Below are positions 44,007-52,186 of a stretch of 64,000 nt of DNA, one piece after another; the first letter of the stretch is position 1, and every line of letters starts with the position of its first letter. Source of the stretch: Flavipsychrobacter sp. (GTDB taxonomy: Bacteria > Bacteroidota > Bacteroidia > Chitinophagales > Chitinophagaceae). Where the stretch lies: NCBI GenBank assembly GCA_016787265.1, contig JAEUVF010000013.1, forward strand, positions 558,001-622,000. The letters run 5' to 3'. Below the pieces are notes generated by a model. That model was not told where the DNA came from. It saw only the letters and a list, made by a program, of their open reading frames with translations, and did no database searches. Position numbers and translations under genes: made by a program.

Positions 44007-44603
44007 TTATTTTTCTTTAATTACAATCATTTTAAACATACCATCCAGCACTGCCAGTCCATCTTTCAGCAGATTGGATTGGTGTCCTGATAATTTCCAT
44101 TTCAAAACTGTCATACGAATCCCTCCCAATAATAGCGTAGTCAGGATGGAAGCTGTACAAATTTTGGAATATTGACCATTCTGTTGCCCCCTATTGATGT
44201 TTTCTCCCACCAATTTGTGCATCAGGTCAACGATCTCTTTAATTTTTTGGGTTAGCTGGGTATCAAAGTGAAAAATTGATTCCGCAAATATTACACTTGC
44301 AATGGCAGGCTTACTGATAAGTAATTTTAATAGCACTTTCAAAATGGCGGTTAGTTCTGCTCGCGCTGTTTTGCCTGATTTAAAGGAAACTTCAGTATTC
44401 CTCTTTTTTATTTCCGTTATAAAGTAATCAAGAATACTCAGTAAAATATCGTTTTTACTATTAAAATGTCGGTATAAAGCAGGTTCCGATAAGCCAATAT
44501 CAGCTGCCAGCGTTTTAATGGTCAGGTTTTGGATACCATATTTATCAATCCGCTCCGTTGCAGCTTCCATGATCTCAATCTGCCTGGTTGAATATTTCGT
44601 CAT
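44007..44603 (-). CDS. TetR-family repressor of the efflux operon
   Basis: 198 residues with an N-terminal helix-turn-helix (LTIKTLAADIGLSEPALYRHF) typical of TetR/AcrR proteins. The ligand-binding C-terminal helices are of no named subfamily. As first gene of the efflux operon it should repress the operon until a substrate binds (family-based). The palindrome and -7 element just upstream support autoregulation. Confidence 0.93.
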   Translation of the reverse strand: MTKYSTRQIEIMEAATERIDKYGIQNLTIKTLAADIGLSEPALYRHFNSKNDILLSILDYFITEIKKRNTEVSFKSGKTARAELTAILKVLLKLLISKPAIASVIFAESIFHFDTQLTQKIKEIVDLMHKLVGENINRGQQNGQYSKICTASILTTLLLGGIRMTVLKWKLSGHQSNLLKDGLAVLDGMFKMIVIKEK

Positions 44604-44627
44604 TTATCTAGATTCTATATTTAGTTA

Positions 44628-44650
44628 GTTAGTATTCGCTAACAAATATA
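44628..44650 (-). promoter_or_regulatory. Promoter and operator candidate of the tetR efflux operon
   Basis: TATATTTG on the minus strand (44643-44650) is an exact TAnnTTTG. Next to it the dyad GTTAG-N6-CTAAC (44628-44643) covers the expected start site, 24 bases before the tetR ATG. This is where a TetR-type repressor would block transcription. No -33 TTTG is visible. Confidence 0.5.
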
Positions 44651-44982
44651 GTAGTTTTAGTTATAATCGCCACCTGATAGTGCAGTTCTTCTCCCCACCA
44701 GCCATTCCATTCTTCATCTGGCCAGGGACCACGAACAGGTCCGAACATATTTCTGCCCAGTATCCAGGCTCCGATATTTTCAAAGGACCGTTCAGCAAAA
44801 TCGTTGTCGATGCCCAGCGTGCCATCAGTTTTGCCCATCATCTGCTGGAATCTCCTGGTTGGAAATACCCATTTGTGCAATTCTTCACCCCTTACACCTA
44901 ATTATTGTTGTAAACTTTGGTTGGGGCCTGCTCCAAATCCATCCAATGAAATGGAAAAAGCGGCTACTCTGACTTTGCTCAT
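44629..44982 (-). pseudogene. Dihydrofolate-reductase-family (RibD-C-like) pseudogene
   Basis: The N-terminus (ATG at 44982, with FSISLDGFGAGPNQS) and the segment after residue 34 (EELHKWVFPTRRF, then GIDNDFAERSFENIGAWILG) match the RibD-C/DHFR-like family. An in-frame TAA at 44902-44904 interrupts the frame 26 codons after the start. The C-terminal third is missing: the frame ends at 44629 inside the tetR promoter, so homology probably stops near 44670. Intact relatives run to ~180-200 residues against 118 codons here. It is a decayed gene lacking a functional product. Confidence 0.8.
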
Positions 44983-45050
44983 AAAACAAACAGTTTTATT
45001 ATTTCAGGATTTGGGAAATATTTTTGAAAGAACATAAAAATGGACTAATT

Positions 45051-45071
45051 TGCAACTATATTTCAGTTGCA
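45051..45071 (+). promoter_or_regulatory. Inverted repeat upstream of hicA, operator candidate
   Basis: TGCAACT-N7-AGTTGCA is a perfect 7-bp dyad, preceded by TAATTTGC, a near match to the -7 element. HicB antitoxins usually repress their own operon, so this is a reasonable binding site (inference). Confidence 0.45.
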
Positions 45072-45141
45072 CACAATCAGTTAAGATCACTAAAAAATTA
45101 CCACATTAACACTATGAAAAAAACATTTTCAACTTGTTTCG

Positions 45142-45405
45142 ATGTCAAAAATTGGGAAATTATTAGAACGGTTATTATCCAGGCCAGCTGATTTTACATG
45201 GAATGAACTCATTAGAATATTAAATCATTTTGGATATATAGAAGTGAAGTCTGGGAAAACAGGTGGATCAAGAAGGAAATATGCAGATAAAGAGAAACAA
45301 ATTATTAACCTGCATAAACCACATCCTGGTAACATTTTAAAACGTTATGCATTAGATCAGGTTATTTCAACATTAAAAGAAAGAGGGCATTTAAAAGATG
45401 AATGA
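45142..45405 (+). CDS. hicA: HicA-family toxin
   Basis: 87-residue HicA mRNA interferase of a type II toxin-antitoxin pair. The segment GGSRRKYADKEKQIINLHKP is the HicA core, followed by HPGNILKRYALDQVISTL. In the best-studied HicA the catalytic His sits in a GSH motif; here that place is GSR, so a neighbouring His (LHKPHPG) may serve or activity may differ. The start gives an 8-base overlap with hicB. Confidence 0.85.
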   Translation: MSKIGKLLERLLSRPADFTWNELIRILNHFGYIEVKSGKTGGSRRKYADKEKQIINLHKPHPGNILKRYALDQVISTLKERGHLKDE

Positions 45406-45760
45406 TATCTTAGAATATAAAGGATATTTCGCAGAAGTACACTTTAGCAGTGAAGATGAAGTCTTCTTTGGAAAATTGCTGGGCATCAATGACCTTGTAA
45501 ACTTTGAAGGTCATACGGTAAAAGAATTGAAAAAAGCATTTCAAGAAGCCGTAAATGACTATCTCCAAACTTGCCAAGAATTAGGGAAAGAACCCGAAAA
45601 AGCTTACAAAGGCACATTTAATATTCGAATTCCTTCCGAATTACATCGGCAGGCTGCACTCTATGCCTCAATAAAGAAAATGTCTCTTAATGATTTTGTT
45701 AAACAAGCAATTGCTAATATGGTTTCTACACAGACAAAATCAATAAATACGGCAAATTGA
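45398..45760 (+). CDS. hicB: HicB-family antitoxin
   Basis: 120 residues with an N-terminal partial RNase-H-like HicB fold (EYKGYFAEVHFSSEDEVFFG, then GHTVKELKKAFQEAV). A ribbon-helix-helix C-terminus follows (NIRIPSELHRQAALYASIKK) that should bind the operator. The toxin-antitoxin order (hicA first, overlapping) is typical. It neutralises HicA and represses the operon. Confidence 0.9.
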   Translation: MNDILEYKGYFAEVHFSSEDEVFFGKLLGINDLVNFEGHTVKELKKAFQEAVNDYLQTCQELGKEPEKAYKGTFNIRIPSELHRQAALYASIKKMSLNDFVKQAIANMVSTQTKSINTAN

Positions 45761-45977
45761 TCTACCATACTTAATTGAGTTCTTCAGTATCAAACGAATA
45801 TTTTTATTCCAGCTATTTTTTGTATTTTTAACTTCAACTCACTGAGTTTCTATCATCCTTTCAGGAAGCAGTAACAACTCTCTAACTATCTCCCAAACGG
45901 TTCACGACTGCTTCACTGACGGTTCAATAATAGTCCAGGAGTGGTCAAACAGTAGTGCGCGAACGATACTTGATGAC

Positions 45978-46040
45978 TGAATGGATAGACCAAAGTACCC
46001 GAATGGACGATAAAAAGTACCTGAATGGTATGAAATGCCA
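45978..46040 (+). repeat. Degenerate ~22-bp tandem repeat
   Basis: Three units share TGAATGGA ... GA ... AAAGTACC: the first two are ~22 bases with AAAGTACC endings and the third is shorter (TGAATGGTATGAAATGCC). The pattern suggests past local duplication in a gene-free region. Confidence 0.5.
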
Positions 46041-46350
46041 AAAAAACAAATGGGCGCAAAACCTGTTCCTTTCAACAAGTTTCGCTGCCTTTGCCTCATT
46101 AACCTACCATTAAACCAATTCTACCGACAAATTTTTGATTTCCGGTTTCTGTTTCATGAGAGTCGGACCTGGTTATTTCAACCTGGATAATTGGATGATA
46201 CGGGTTTTTCAGGTGATTGGATCGAAGTGTATTTTTGAGCTGCTAACACCACAAAGATCCCTACTTATCAAACCCTGGACAATAGACAAACTTGACATTT
46301 CCTGTAGAAATTAAATTACAGCTGCGTAAGATTCTATATAGGCTCCTCAG

Positions 46351-46381
46351 CGCAGTTATCCACTCTTGATAAGTAACTGCG
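46351..46381. promoter_or_regulatory. Inverted repeat CGCAGTTA / TAACTGCG ahead of the lipoprotein gene
   Basis: Perfect 8-bp arms separated by 15 bases, 70 bases before the start of the lipoprotein gene at 46452. No T-run follows, so it is not an obvious terminator. Confidence 0.35.
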
Positions 46382-46451
46382 ATTTTCTTCCAAGCCGGTA
46401 CAACGATTTAGTACCCCTGGAGGTCACTACTTCACCAACAAAACCGTTCTT

Positions 46452-47279
46452 ATGAAAAAATTGCCGCTCTTTCTTTGCCTGATTGTACTGCTCACCGTTT
46501 CTGCCTGTCATAAGAACGATCCGGTTCCTGCACCACAACCCCAGGATTCCCCAATCCCGAATACCGGTGAACTCGTCCGTTCCATTCAATGGAGCAATGG
46601 TACCCTCGCCCTGGTGCAATACAATGCTGACAGCTCCCTTAAACAAATCAATTACAGCTTGCTGAATTCGGTTGGTTCCACCATTTTTGAATGGGAGGGA
46701 GGAAAAATGAAGGGCATGTACGACAACCGCTCTCTTTATAAAAACACCTATTACTACGATGGCAATCGCGTATCTTATTATATCAACACCACCCGCGATT
46801 TTGTTTCAGCCACTTCCTATAAAATGGAATATCACTATAACGCCAATGGACAAGTGTCGAAGCTTAATTATTTTTCCTCCAGTGAAGCAGGATCCATACT
46901 TAAGACTGCTACTTCCTATGAATACAATGCTTCAGGAGAACTTAGCAAAGCAATCACCACCTCCGGTAATTCCATCATTACGCATACCATTGACAGTTAT
47001 TCCGATTCTGCGGATTTTAATCCGCTGTTGTTCATCGAAGTCGGACTCTACGAATATTATACCCTTTATAACCTGGCGGTTTTCAGCAGCCTGAAAAAAT
47101 ATCCGGCTAAAATTACCCGCACCATTAAAACAGGTAACAATGCCGCTTATGTCGATAGAATTGTGGAACATGTTTGCGACATCACAAACCGCCGGATCAA
47201 TAAAATCACTTCCCATTCCAGTTATCCGGCCAATCCACAATACAACAGTTCACTGGAAGCAGTGTTTATATACGATTAA
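46452..47279 (+). CDS. YD-repeat-like lipoprotein (DUF4595-like)
   Basis: 275 residues with a lipoprotein signal (lipobox TVSAC, Cys 19). Tandem strands such as ISYSL, YYDGNRVSYYIN, YHYNANGQVSKLNYF and YEYNASGELSKAI recall the RHS/YD-like repeats of Bacteroidota lipoproteins. It should be anchored at the outer membrane. Function is unknown. It stands alone between the gene-free stretch and a convergent AraC regulator gene. Confidence 0.7.
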   Translation: MKKLPLFLCLIVLLTVSACHKNDPVPAPQPQDSPIPNTGELVRSIQWSNGTLALVQYNADSSLKQINYSLLNSVGSTIFEWEGGKMKGMYDNRSLYKNTYYYDGNRVSYYINTTRDFVSATSYKMEYHYNANGQVSKLNYFSSSEAGSILKTATSYEYNASGELSKAITTSGNSIITHTIDSYSDSADFNPLLFIEVGLYEYYTLYNLAVFSSLKKYPAKITRTIKTGNNAAYVDRIVEHVCDITNRRINKITSHSSYPANPQYNSSLEAVFIYD

Positions 47280-47318
47280 CCAGCACAGTCGCTTAGTCGT
47301 ATTGTTATTACACCCTGA

Positions 47319-48209
47319 TCAGCTTGCTTCCTGAAGGGGCACATTAACGATGGCCTGCTCCCGGTAACGCTTAGGCGACAACCCGGTGGTTTCCTTGAAT
47401 AATTTATTGAAATTGGAGATCGTTTTGTAGCCGCAATTGTAAGCAATCTCGGAAATGGTCCAGTCGCTATCAAGCAATAACCGGCAGGCATTACTGATTC
47501 TCACCTGGTTGAGGTATTCTACAAAATGCAGGTTATTTCTCTTTTTGAACAAGCGGCAAAAACTCTGAGGCGTCAGGTTGGTGAGCCGCGCTACATCCTT
47601 TAACTGAATATCCGAACGGAAGTTTTCATGAACATACCGGTACACCTCACACAGGCGATCTTTTTCACTCTTATTATCATAATGCACGAATTCAGTTGCA
47701 TTGATCTGTGCCAGCTCGGTAGATTCTGATAACAACTGCAGAATTTCCAATAAGAACAGAATCCGCTGGAATCCCTGCGCATGTAATATCTGTTCAATTT
47801 TCTCTGCTACCTTATCTCGGGTTTCATGCTGGATGGCAATGCCCAGTTTGGATACACGAAGCATATTTTTCAGACTCTCCGCTTCCGGTAAATCAAATAA
47901 CCCACACTCAAATAATTGCGGATGAAAATACAGGACAATAGAAGTTGCCGTTGTTCCGGCCTGACCATTTATAAAACTATTATCATTGATCCAGATATGG
48001 GGTAGGGAAGGACCAATCAGCACCATGTCACCTGCTTCAAATCGTTCAATCTGGTTTCCAATTATCCTTTTTCCATAGCTCTCTTTTATATACACCAGCT
48101 CAAACTCAGGGTGAACGTGTAGGGGAGCACTGAAAAATGATTCTTTTCTTTCCATCACCGAGAACATACTATTTATCTTCGGTGCAATTTCAGTTTGTAA
48201 AATTTTCAT
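47319..48209 (-). CDS. AraC-family transcriptional regulator with cupin sensor domain
   Basis: 296 residues. The N-terminal cupin-like domain (HVHPEFELVYIKES, then RFEAGDMVLIGPSLPHIW) would bind a small ligand, often a sugar. Two helix-turn-helix units follow at the C-terminus (DVARLTNLTPQSFCRLFKKR and ISEIAYNCGYKTISNFNKLF). It is divergent from galK, 181 bases away, and so may control sugar uptake or use, but no direct sign links it to galK. Confidence 0.9.
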   Translation of the reverse strand: MKILQTEIAPKINSMFSVMERKESFFSAPLHVHPEFELVYIKESYGKRIIGNQIERFEAGDMVLIGPSLPHIWINDNSFINGQAGTTATSIVLYFHPQLFECGLFDLPEAESLKNMLRVSKLGIAIQHETRDKVAEKIEQILHAQGFQRILFLLEILQLLSESTELAQINATEFVHYDNKSEKDRLCEVYRYVHENFRSDIQLKDVARLTNLTPQSFCRLFKKRNNLHFVEYLNQVRISNACRLLLDSDWTISEIAYNCGYKTISNFNKLFKETTGLSPKRYREQAIVNVPLQEAS

Positions 48210-48390
48210 GTCGCAAACAATCGGGGTGAGAAATTGAAATCCTTCTTAAATATTCACCTTAAACTTACTGTATTTTCACCTTATGGCAATACCAGAGGTT
48301 AAAATAGAGGAAGAAACAGGGAATAAAAAGAAACCAATCCGATCTTGCCCATTTGTGTTAATTTAGGAGGTTTACTGTAATCAACGATTC

Positions 48391-49590
48391 ATGGATTCTT
48401 CGAGTATTACCCGAACAGGCAGTTCGCTTGCAGCCCATACCCACATCGCCAGGGAATTTTCATCCCGCTTTGGCCAGTCGCCGGATATTATTGTCAGTTC
48501 TCCCGGCCGGATCAACCTGATCGGAGAACACACCGATTATAATCTTGGATTTGTTCTTCCCGCCGCAATTGATAAATACATCCATATTGCCATCCGGAAA
48601 CGGACGGATAAGGAACTGCATTTTTTTGCCGCAGATTTTACCAGTGCCTATACCGGAAAACTGGGAAACTGGGAAAGAAGCAGTCTTCAATGGCCCGATT
48701 TTCTCCTTGGGGTCCTCAAAGAGTTTGATGAACATGGGGTTGAACTTTTTGGGATGGATCTCTGCTTTGGGGGAGATATCCCTTCAGGCGCCGGACTTTC
48801 ATCTTCAGCGGCCATTGAGTGTGCCCTGGCGTATGCAATCAATGAAATCCTGCAGTTAAACTGGCCTAAAATTGAATTGGTGCAATTGGCCCAGGCTGCA
48901 GAAAATCGCTTTGTTGGCGTACAGTGCGGTATCATGGATCAATTTGCTTCCATGTTTGGCATGAAGAATAAAGCCATTTTACTCGATTGCCGTAACCTAA
49001 AATATGAATACATACCGTTGGCGCTGGATCAGTATGCCATCCTCCTTTTGGATTCACAGGTAAAACATAGCCTTGCCAGCAGCGAATACAATGTACGGCG
49101 TGAACAATGTGAAATGGGAGTGAAAGCTCTCCGGAAAGTTTATCCGCATGTGAATAGTCTGCGGGATGCCAATCGCGCCATGATTGAATATACCCTTAAA
49201 GACCAGGTACCCGACCTGGTTTACAATCGCTGTAAATATGTGGTAGAAGAAAACCTCCGCCTTCAGGTGGGATGTGAAGCCCTCAGAAGAAATGATCTCG
49301 TTTCATTCGGAAAGAAAATGTTTGCTTCCCATGTTGGTTTGAGTAAGTTATATGAAGTTTCCTGTCCGGAGTTGGATTATTTGGTAGAACTCGCGCGACT
49401 CGAGCACAGTATCATCGGTTCCCGTATGATGGGTGGTGGCTTTGGTGGCTGTACCATCAACCTGATCCGCAAATCCTTTATTAATGAAGTGGTGGAACGC
49501 ATTTCAGATGCCTATCAGCAGAAATTTTCAAAAGCCCCGACACCCATTATCTGCCAGCTTTCAAACGGAACAGCTACTGTTTCTTCCTAA
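48391..49590 (+). CDS. galK: Galactokinase
   Basis: 399-residue GHMP-family kinase that phosphorylates galactose to galactose 1-phosphate. The galactokinase signature PGRINLIGEHTDYN is at ~32, the ATP loop GDIPSGAGLSSSAA at ~130, and the late GGGFGGCTI motif near the end. GalK residues in the first motif (Arg, Glu, Asp) are all kept. No galT or galE is adjacent, so the rest of the Leloir pathway is encoded elsewhere. A short 27-codon frame lies in the leader. Confidence 0.95.
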   Translation: MDSSSITRTGSSLAAHTHIAREFSSRFGQSPDIIVSSPGRINLIGEHTDYNLGFVLPAAIDKYIHIAIRKRTDKELHFFAADFTSAYTGKLGNWERSSLQWPDFLLGVLKEFDEHGVELFGMDLCFGGDIPSGAGLSSSAAIECALAYAINEILQLNWPKIELVQLAQAAENRFVGVQCGIMDQFASMFGMKNKAILLDCRNLKYEYIPLALDQYAILLLDSQVKHSLASSEYNVRREQCEMGVKALRKVYPHVNSLRDANRAMIEYTLKDQVPDLVYNRCKYVVEENLRLQVGCEALRRNDLVSFGKKMFASHVGLSKLYEVSCPELDYLVELARLEHSIIGSRMMGGGFGGCTINLIRKSFINEVVERISDAYQQKFSKAPTPIICQLSNGTATVSS

Positions 49591-49621
49591 TTGAAAAGAA
49601 ATAGTATTTTGCTGCCAGATC

Positions 49622-50068
49622 ATGCTGTCTGCAAAAGCTCAATATGCCATTCACGCCCTAACCTACCTGGGAGAACATTACCAGCAGGGCTTTATTCCTA
49701 TTAATCAGATCGCCGAGAAAAGAAGAATTCCAGCCAAATTCCTGGAAGCCATTTTACTGGAACTCAGAAAAGCGGGTATACTTGGCAGTAAGGCGGGTAA
49801 AAATGGCGGCTATTATCTGCTGAAACCCCCAGCAGAAATTCCAATGGTTACCATCCTGCGCCTGATGGATGGTCCGATTGCGTTACTTCCCTGTGTGAGC
49901 AAAAAATTTTATGAACCCTGCCGACTTTGTCCTTACCCCGAAGCTACCTGTAATATCCGGCTGATCTTCCTGGAAGTGAGAGATGCCACTTTAAAAGTTA
50001 TCGAAGGCAAAACCCTTCAGCACCTGATGCAAAATGATTACCAGGATCCTTCTGATTTTGTTATTTAG
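49622..50068 (+). CDS. Rrf2-family regulator (CymR/IscR-like) next to the sulfur operon
   Basis: 148 residues with a winged helix N-terminus (YAIHALTYLGEHYQQGFIPI, then IAEKRRIPAKFLEAILLEL). A Cys-bearing segment follows (LPCVSKKFYEPCRLCPYPEAT C), reminiscent of the cluster-binding Cys of IscR, though its spacing differs. Its place directly ahead of the sulfate-assimilation genes suggests it senses cysteine or Fe-S status and controls them (inference, by analogy with CymR). The gap to cysJ is 174 bases with a -7 element and hairpins. Confidence 0.88.
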   Translation: MLSAKAQYAIHALTYLGEHYQQGFIPINQIAEKRRIPAKFLEAILLELRKAGILGSKAGKNGGYYLLKPPAEIPMVTILRLMDGPIALLPCVSKKFYEPCRLCPYPEATCNIRLIFLEVRDATLKVIEGKTLQHLMQNDYQDPSDFVI

Positions 50069-50164
50069 ATATTTGTAAGAGTTTATTTTTCAATTGTTTA
50101 TTCCAGTATTATCCATTTATCTAAAACATCTATTAAAACTATAGGAATTATGATATTTAGTGTA

Positions 50165-50172
50165 TAATTTTG
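50165..50172 (+). promoter_or_regulatory. -7 element of the cysJ operon
   Basis: TAATTTTG is an exact TAnnTTTG ~70 bases before the cysJ start. No TTTG is found at -33; instead an AT-rich partly symmetric stretch (ACTATAGGAATTATGATATT) lies there and could be the Rrf2-regulator site (inference). Confidence 0.45.
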
Positions 50173-50190
50173 ATGCGTTAAACAATCTGG

Positions 50191-50226
50191 GCAGTTCTCC
50201 TGCGTTTAAGTGGAACTGCTTAGCAG
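50191..50226 (+). promoter_or_regulatory. Two mutually exclusive hairpins in the cysJ leader
   Basis: GCAGTTC (50191-50197) pairs with GAACTGC (50213-50219) around a 15-base loop. The bases CTGC of the second arm also form CTGCT-T-AGCAG (50216-50226). The two structures exclude each other, a layout used in leader-based control. They lie between the -7 element and the cysJ start at 50243. Confidence 0.45.
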
Positions 50227-50242
50227 AAAAACACCTCTGAAT

Positions 50243-52099
50243 ATGAGTAATGTGAGCGTAGCCCTACCGTCGAACTTATTCTCCTCCCAGGACCAAAAAC
50301 AGGTGCAGGAAATTATTGAGCATTTTAATCCCCAGCAATTGCAATGGCTGGCGGGTTATTTGACCGGACTTCAGCACAGCAACCAGCAACTGCTTCAATT
50401 GATCAACCGGATTCCGGTACCACAAGAATCAATTACCACAGAACCAATTGCAGCACAGGAAAGTATCACCGTATTGTATGGTTCCAAAAGTGGCAATTCC
50501 AGGAAAGTGGCTAAAAACCTGCACGATAAACTGATCGCCCGCGGATTTACCACCGTTTTGCAGGATATGAACGCCTACCAGGGGAATCGCCTGAAAGATG
50601 AAAAATGGTTGCTCGTAGTAGTGAGTACCCATGGCGAAGGGGATCCTCCACCAGCAGCAGAAGACCTGCATGCTTTCATTAATAACAGAAAAGCACCCGC
50701 GATGCCGAATACCAAATTTGCAGTGCTCGCACTTGGGGATAAAAGTTATGCCAGCTATTGCCAAACCGGTCGCGATTTTGACACCCGGCTGGGCGCCCTG
50801 AAAGCAACACGTTTGCTCGATCGTTTCGAAGCGGATGTAGATTATGAAGAAACTGCTGAATCCTGGATCGAGGCAGTCATTAATAAAGTGCAGGAAAGTT
50901 TTGGCACCGCACAGCCTGCAGTTAGTGGAATTACACATGTTAACGGAAACGGACAATTAAAAGAAGCCACTGTTACCTATAACCGAAAAAATCCATTCCG
51001 TGCCACTGTTCTGGAAAATATTCAGCTCAATGGCCGGGGCTCTGCAAAACAAACCTATCACCTGGAATTGTCACTCGAGGGCAGTGGTTTGCATTACCAG
51101 CCCGGAGATACATTGGGAGTTTGGGTCGAGAATCATTCGAGCCTGGTAGAAGGACTACTCGGATTCAAGAAATTCAATCCGGATACCCGCATTCAAATTA
51201 AGGATACAGATATCAGTTTGTTTGAGTTTCTGCAAAAACAGGCTGAACTTACCACAGTTAGCGGATCCTTTTTGGCTGCCTACACAGCCTTTGTAGATGA
51301 TCCTGCACAGGCGCATCAGTTGAATTCAATTCTGGCAGACAAACAGGCGCTCTCTTCCTTTGTTTATGGTAGAGATATCTGGGATGTATTAAAAGAATTT
51401 CCCAGCACTCTCAATGAAGAACAGCTTGCTGCTATTTTATTACCTCTTCAACCCAGGCTCTATTCCATTGCGAGTTCACTGGAAGCACATCCTGAAGAAG
51501 TGCATCTTACCGTAGGTAGAGTGGTTTATTCGAATAATAACCGTGAACACAGGGGAGTGGCTTCCAATTTTATTGCGGATGTTCTACAACCCGGACAGGA
51601 AGTATTGGTGTTCATTGATACCAATGAATCTTTCCGGCTTCCGGAAAACCAGGACACCCCTATCATTATGGTGGGACCAGGTACCGGTATTGCTCCTTTC
51701 CGTGCTTTTGTTGAACAACGCGCTGAAACCGGAGCAGCTGGTAAAAGCTGGCTCTTCTTTGGCGATCAGCATTTCACTACCGACTTTCTGTATCAGACCG
51801 AATGGCAACGTTTCCTGAAGCAGGGTAGCCTCACTTATATGAATACAGCCTTCTCAAGAGATACCGATAAAAAAATCTACGTACAGCACCGGATGCAGCA
51901 ACATGCGCAGGAACTCTACCAATGGTTGCAGGAAGGCGCTCATTTTTATGTATGCGGGGATGCCAAACGTATGGCGAAAGATGTGAAACAGACACTCATT
52001 CAAATTGTACAGGACCAGGGCAAACTTGACCTGGAAGCAGCCCAGGACTATGTTAAACAATTGGTGAAAACGGGTCGTTACCAGGAAGACACTTATTAA
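50243..52099 (+). CDS. cysJ: Sulfite reductase [NADPH] flavoprotein subunit
   Basis: The start at 50243 (MSNVSVALPSNLFSS) gives 618 residues and the N-terminal motif PQQLQWLAGYLTGL aligns with CysJ (E. coli: PTQLAWVSGY). Flavodoxin domain with FMN loop LYGSKSGNSRKVAKN (~73), FAD domain with RLYSIASS (~403) and FNADPH-region GPGTGIAPFRAF (~477). It passes electrons from NADPH via FAD and FMN to CysI. A GTG 11 codons upstream lies inside the second hairpin and is less likely. The repeat at 52102 separates it from cysI. Confidence 0.95.
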   Translation: MSNVSVALPSNLFSSQDQKQVQEIIEHFNPQQLQWLAGYLTGLQHSNQQLLQLINRIPVPQESITTEPIAAQESITVLYGSKSGNSRKVAKNLHDKLIARGFTTVLQDMNAYQGNRLKDEKWLLVVVSTHGEGDPPPAAEDLHAFINNRKAPAMPNTKFAVLALGDKSYASYCQTGRDFDTRLGALKATRLLDRFEADVDYEETAESWIEAVINKVQESFGTAQPAVSGITHVNGNGQLKEATVTYNRKNPFRATVLENIQLNGRGSAKQTYHLELSLEGSGLHYQPGDTLGVWVENHSSLVEGLLGFKKFNPDTRIQIKDTDISLFEFLQKQAELTTVSGSFLAAYTAFVDDPAQAHQLNSILADKQALSSFVYGRDIWDVLKEFPSTLNEEQLAAILLPLQPRLYSIASSLEAHPEEVHLTVGRVVYSNNNREHRGVASNFIADVLQPGQEVLVFIDTNESFRLPENQDTPIIMVGPGTGIAPFRAFVEQRAETGAAGKSWLFFGDQHFTTDFLYQTEWQRFLKQGSLTYMNTAFSRDTDKKIYVQHRMQQHAQELYQWLQEGAHFYVCGDAKRMAKDVKQTLIQIVQDQGKLDLEAAQDYVKQLVKTGRYQEDTY

Positions 52100-52101
52100 A
52101 A

Positions 52102-52133
52102 TGAGACGTCAGAAGTGAGATGTGAGAAGTGAG
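52102..52133 (+). repeat. Intergenic GAGACGTCAGAAGTGAG-type repeat, copy 2
   Basis: Reads TGAGACGTCAGAAGTGAGAT then GTGAGAAGTGAG, starting two bases after the cysJ TAA. Same core and orientation to transcription as copy 1 at 23409 behind the VWA gene. Confidence 0.75.
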
Positions 52134-52147
52134 TATAATTCTAAAAT

Positions 52148-52180
52148 CATAATTCATAATTCATAATTCATAATTCATAA
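52148..52180 (+). repeat. 7-bp tandem repeat (AATTCAT, ~4.5 units) just before cysI
   Basis: CAT followed by four exact AATTCAT units and a partial one, ending a few bases before the cysI ATG at 52187. There is no Shine-Dalgarno site in it. Copy-number change would alter spacing before the start codon. Confidence 0.8.
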
Positions 52181-52186
52181 TTCCAC

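Larger units (their letters stand above)
45761..46451. other. Gene-free 0.7-kb stretch after hicAB
   Basis: No ORF with family or composition support is found on either strand; a minus-strand frame at 45902-46099 looks like chance. The stretch contains a degenerate 22-bp tandem repeat (45978-46040), two ACGGTTCA copies ~20 bases apart near 45897 and 45917, and an inverted repeat at 46351-46381. It could be a remnant or an interspersed repeat. Confidence 0.6.

Noticed and set aside
45114..45193. Short frame starting MKKTFSTCFDVKNWE overlapping the hicA start
   Set aside because: Out of frame with hicA and ends within it; hicA has a full domain match.
45902..46099. 65-codon minus-strand frame in the gene-free stretch
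   Set aside because: Aromatic, low-information composition and overlap with the tandem repeat; no start signal. Kept only as part of the stretch.
48283..48366. 27-codon frame (MAIPEVKIEEETG) in the galK leader
   Set aside because: Too short and without conservation evidence; could be a leader peptide but nothing distinguishes it from chance.
50210..50242. GTG start 11 codons upstream of the cysJ ATG
   Set aside because: It lies within the leader hairpin and the CysJ N-terminal alignment begins at the ATG at 50243.
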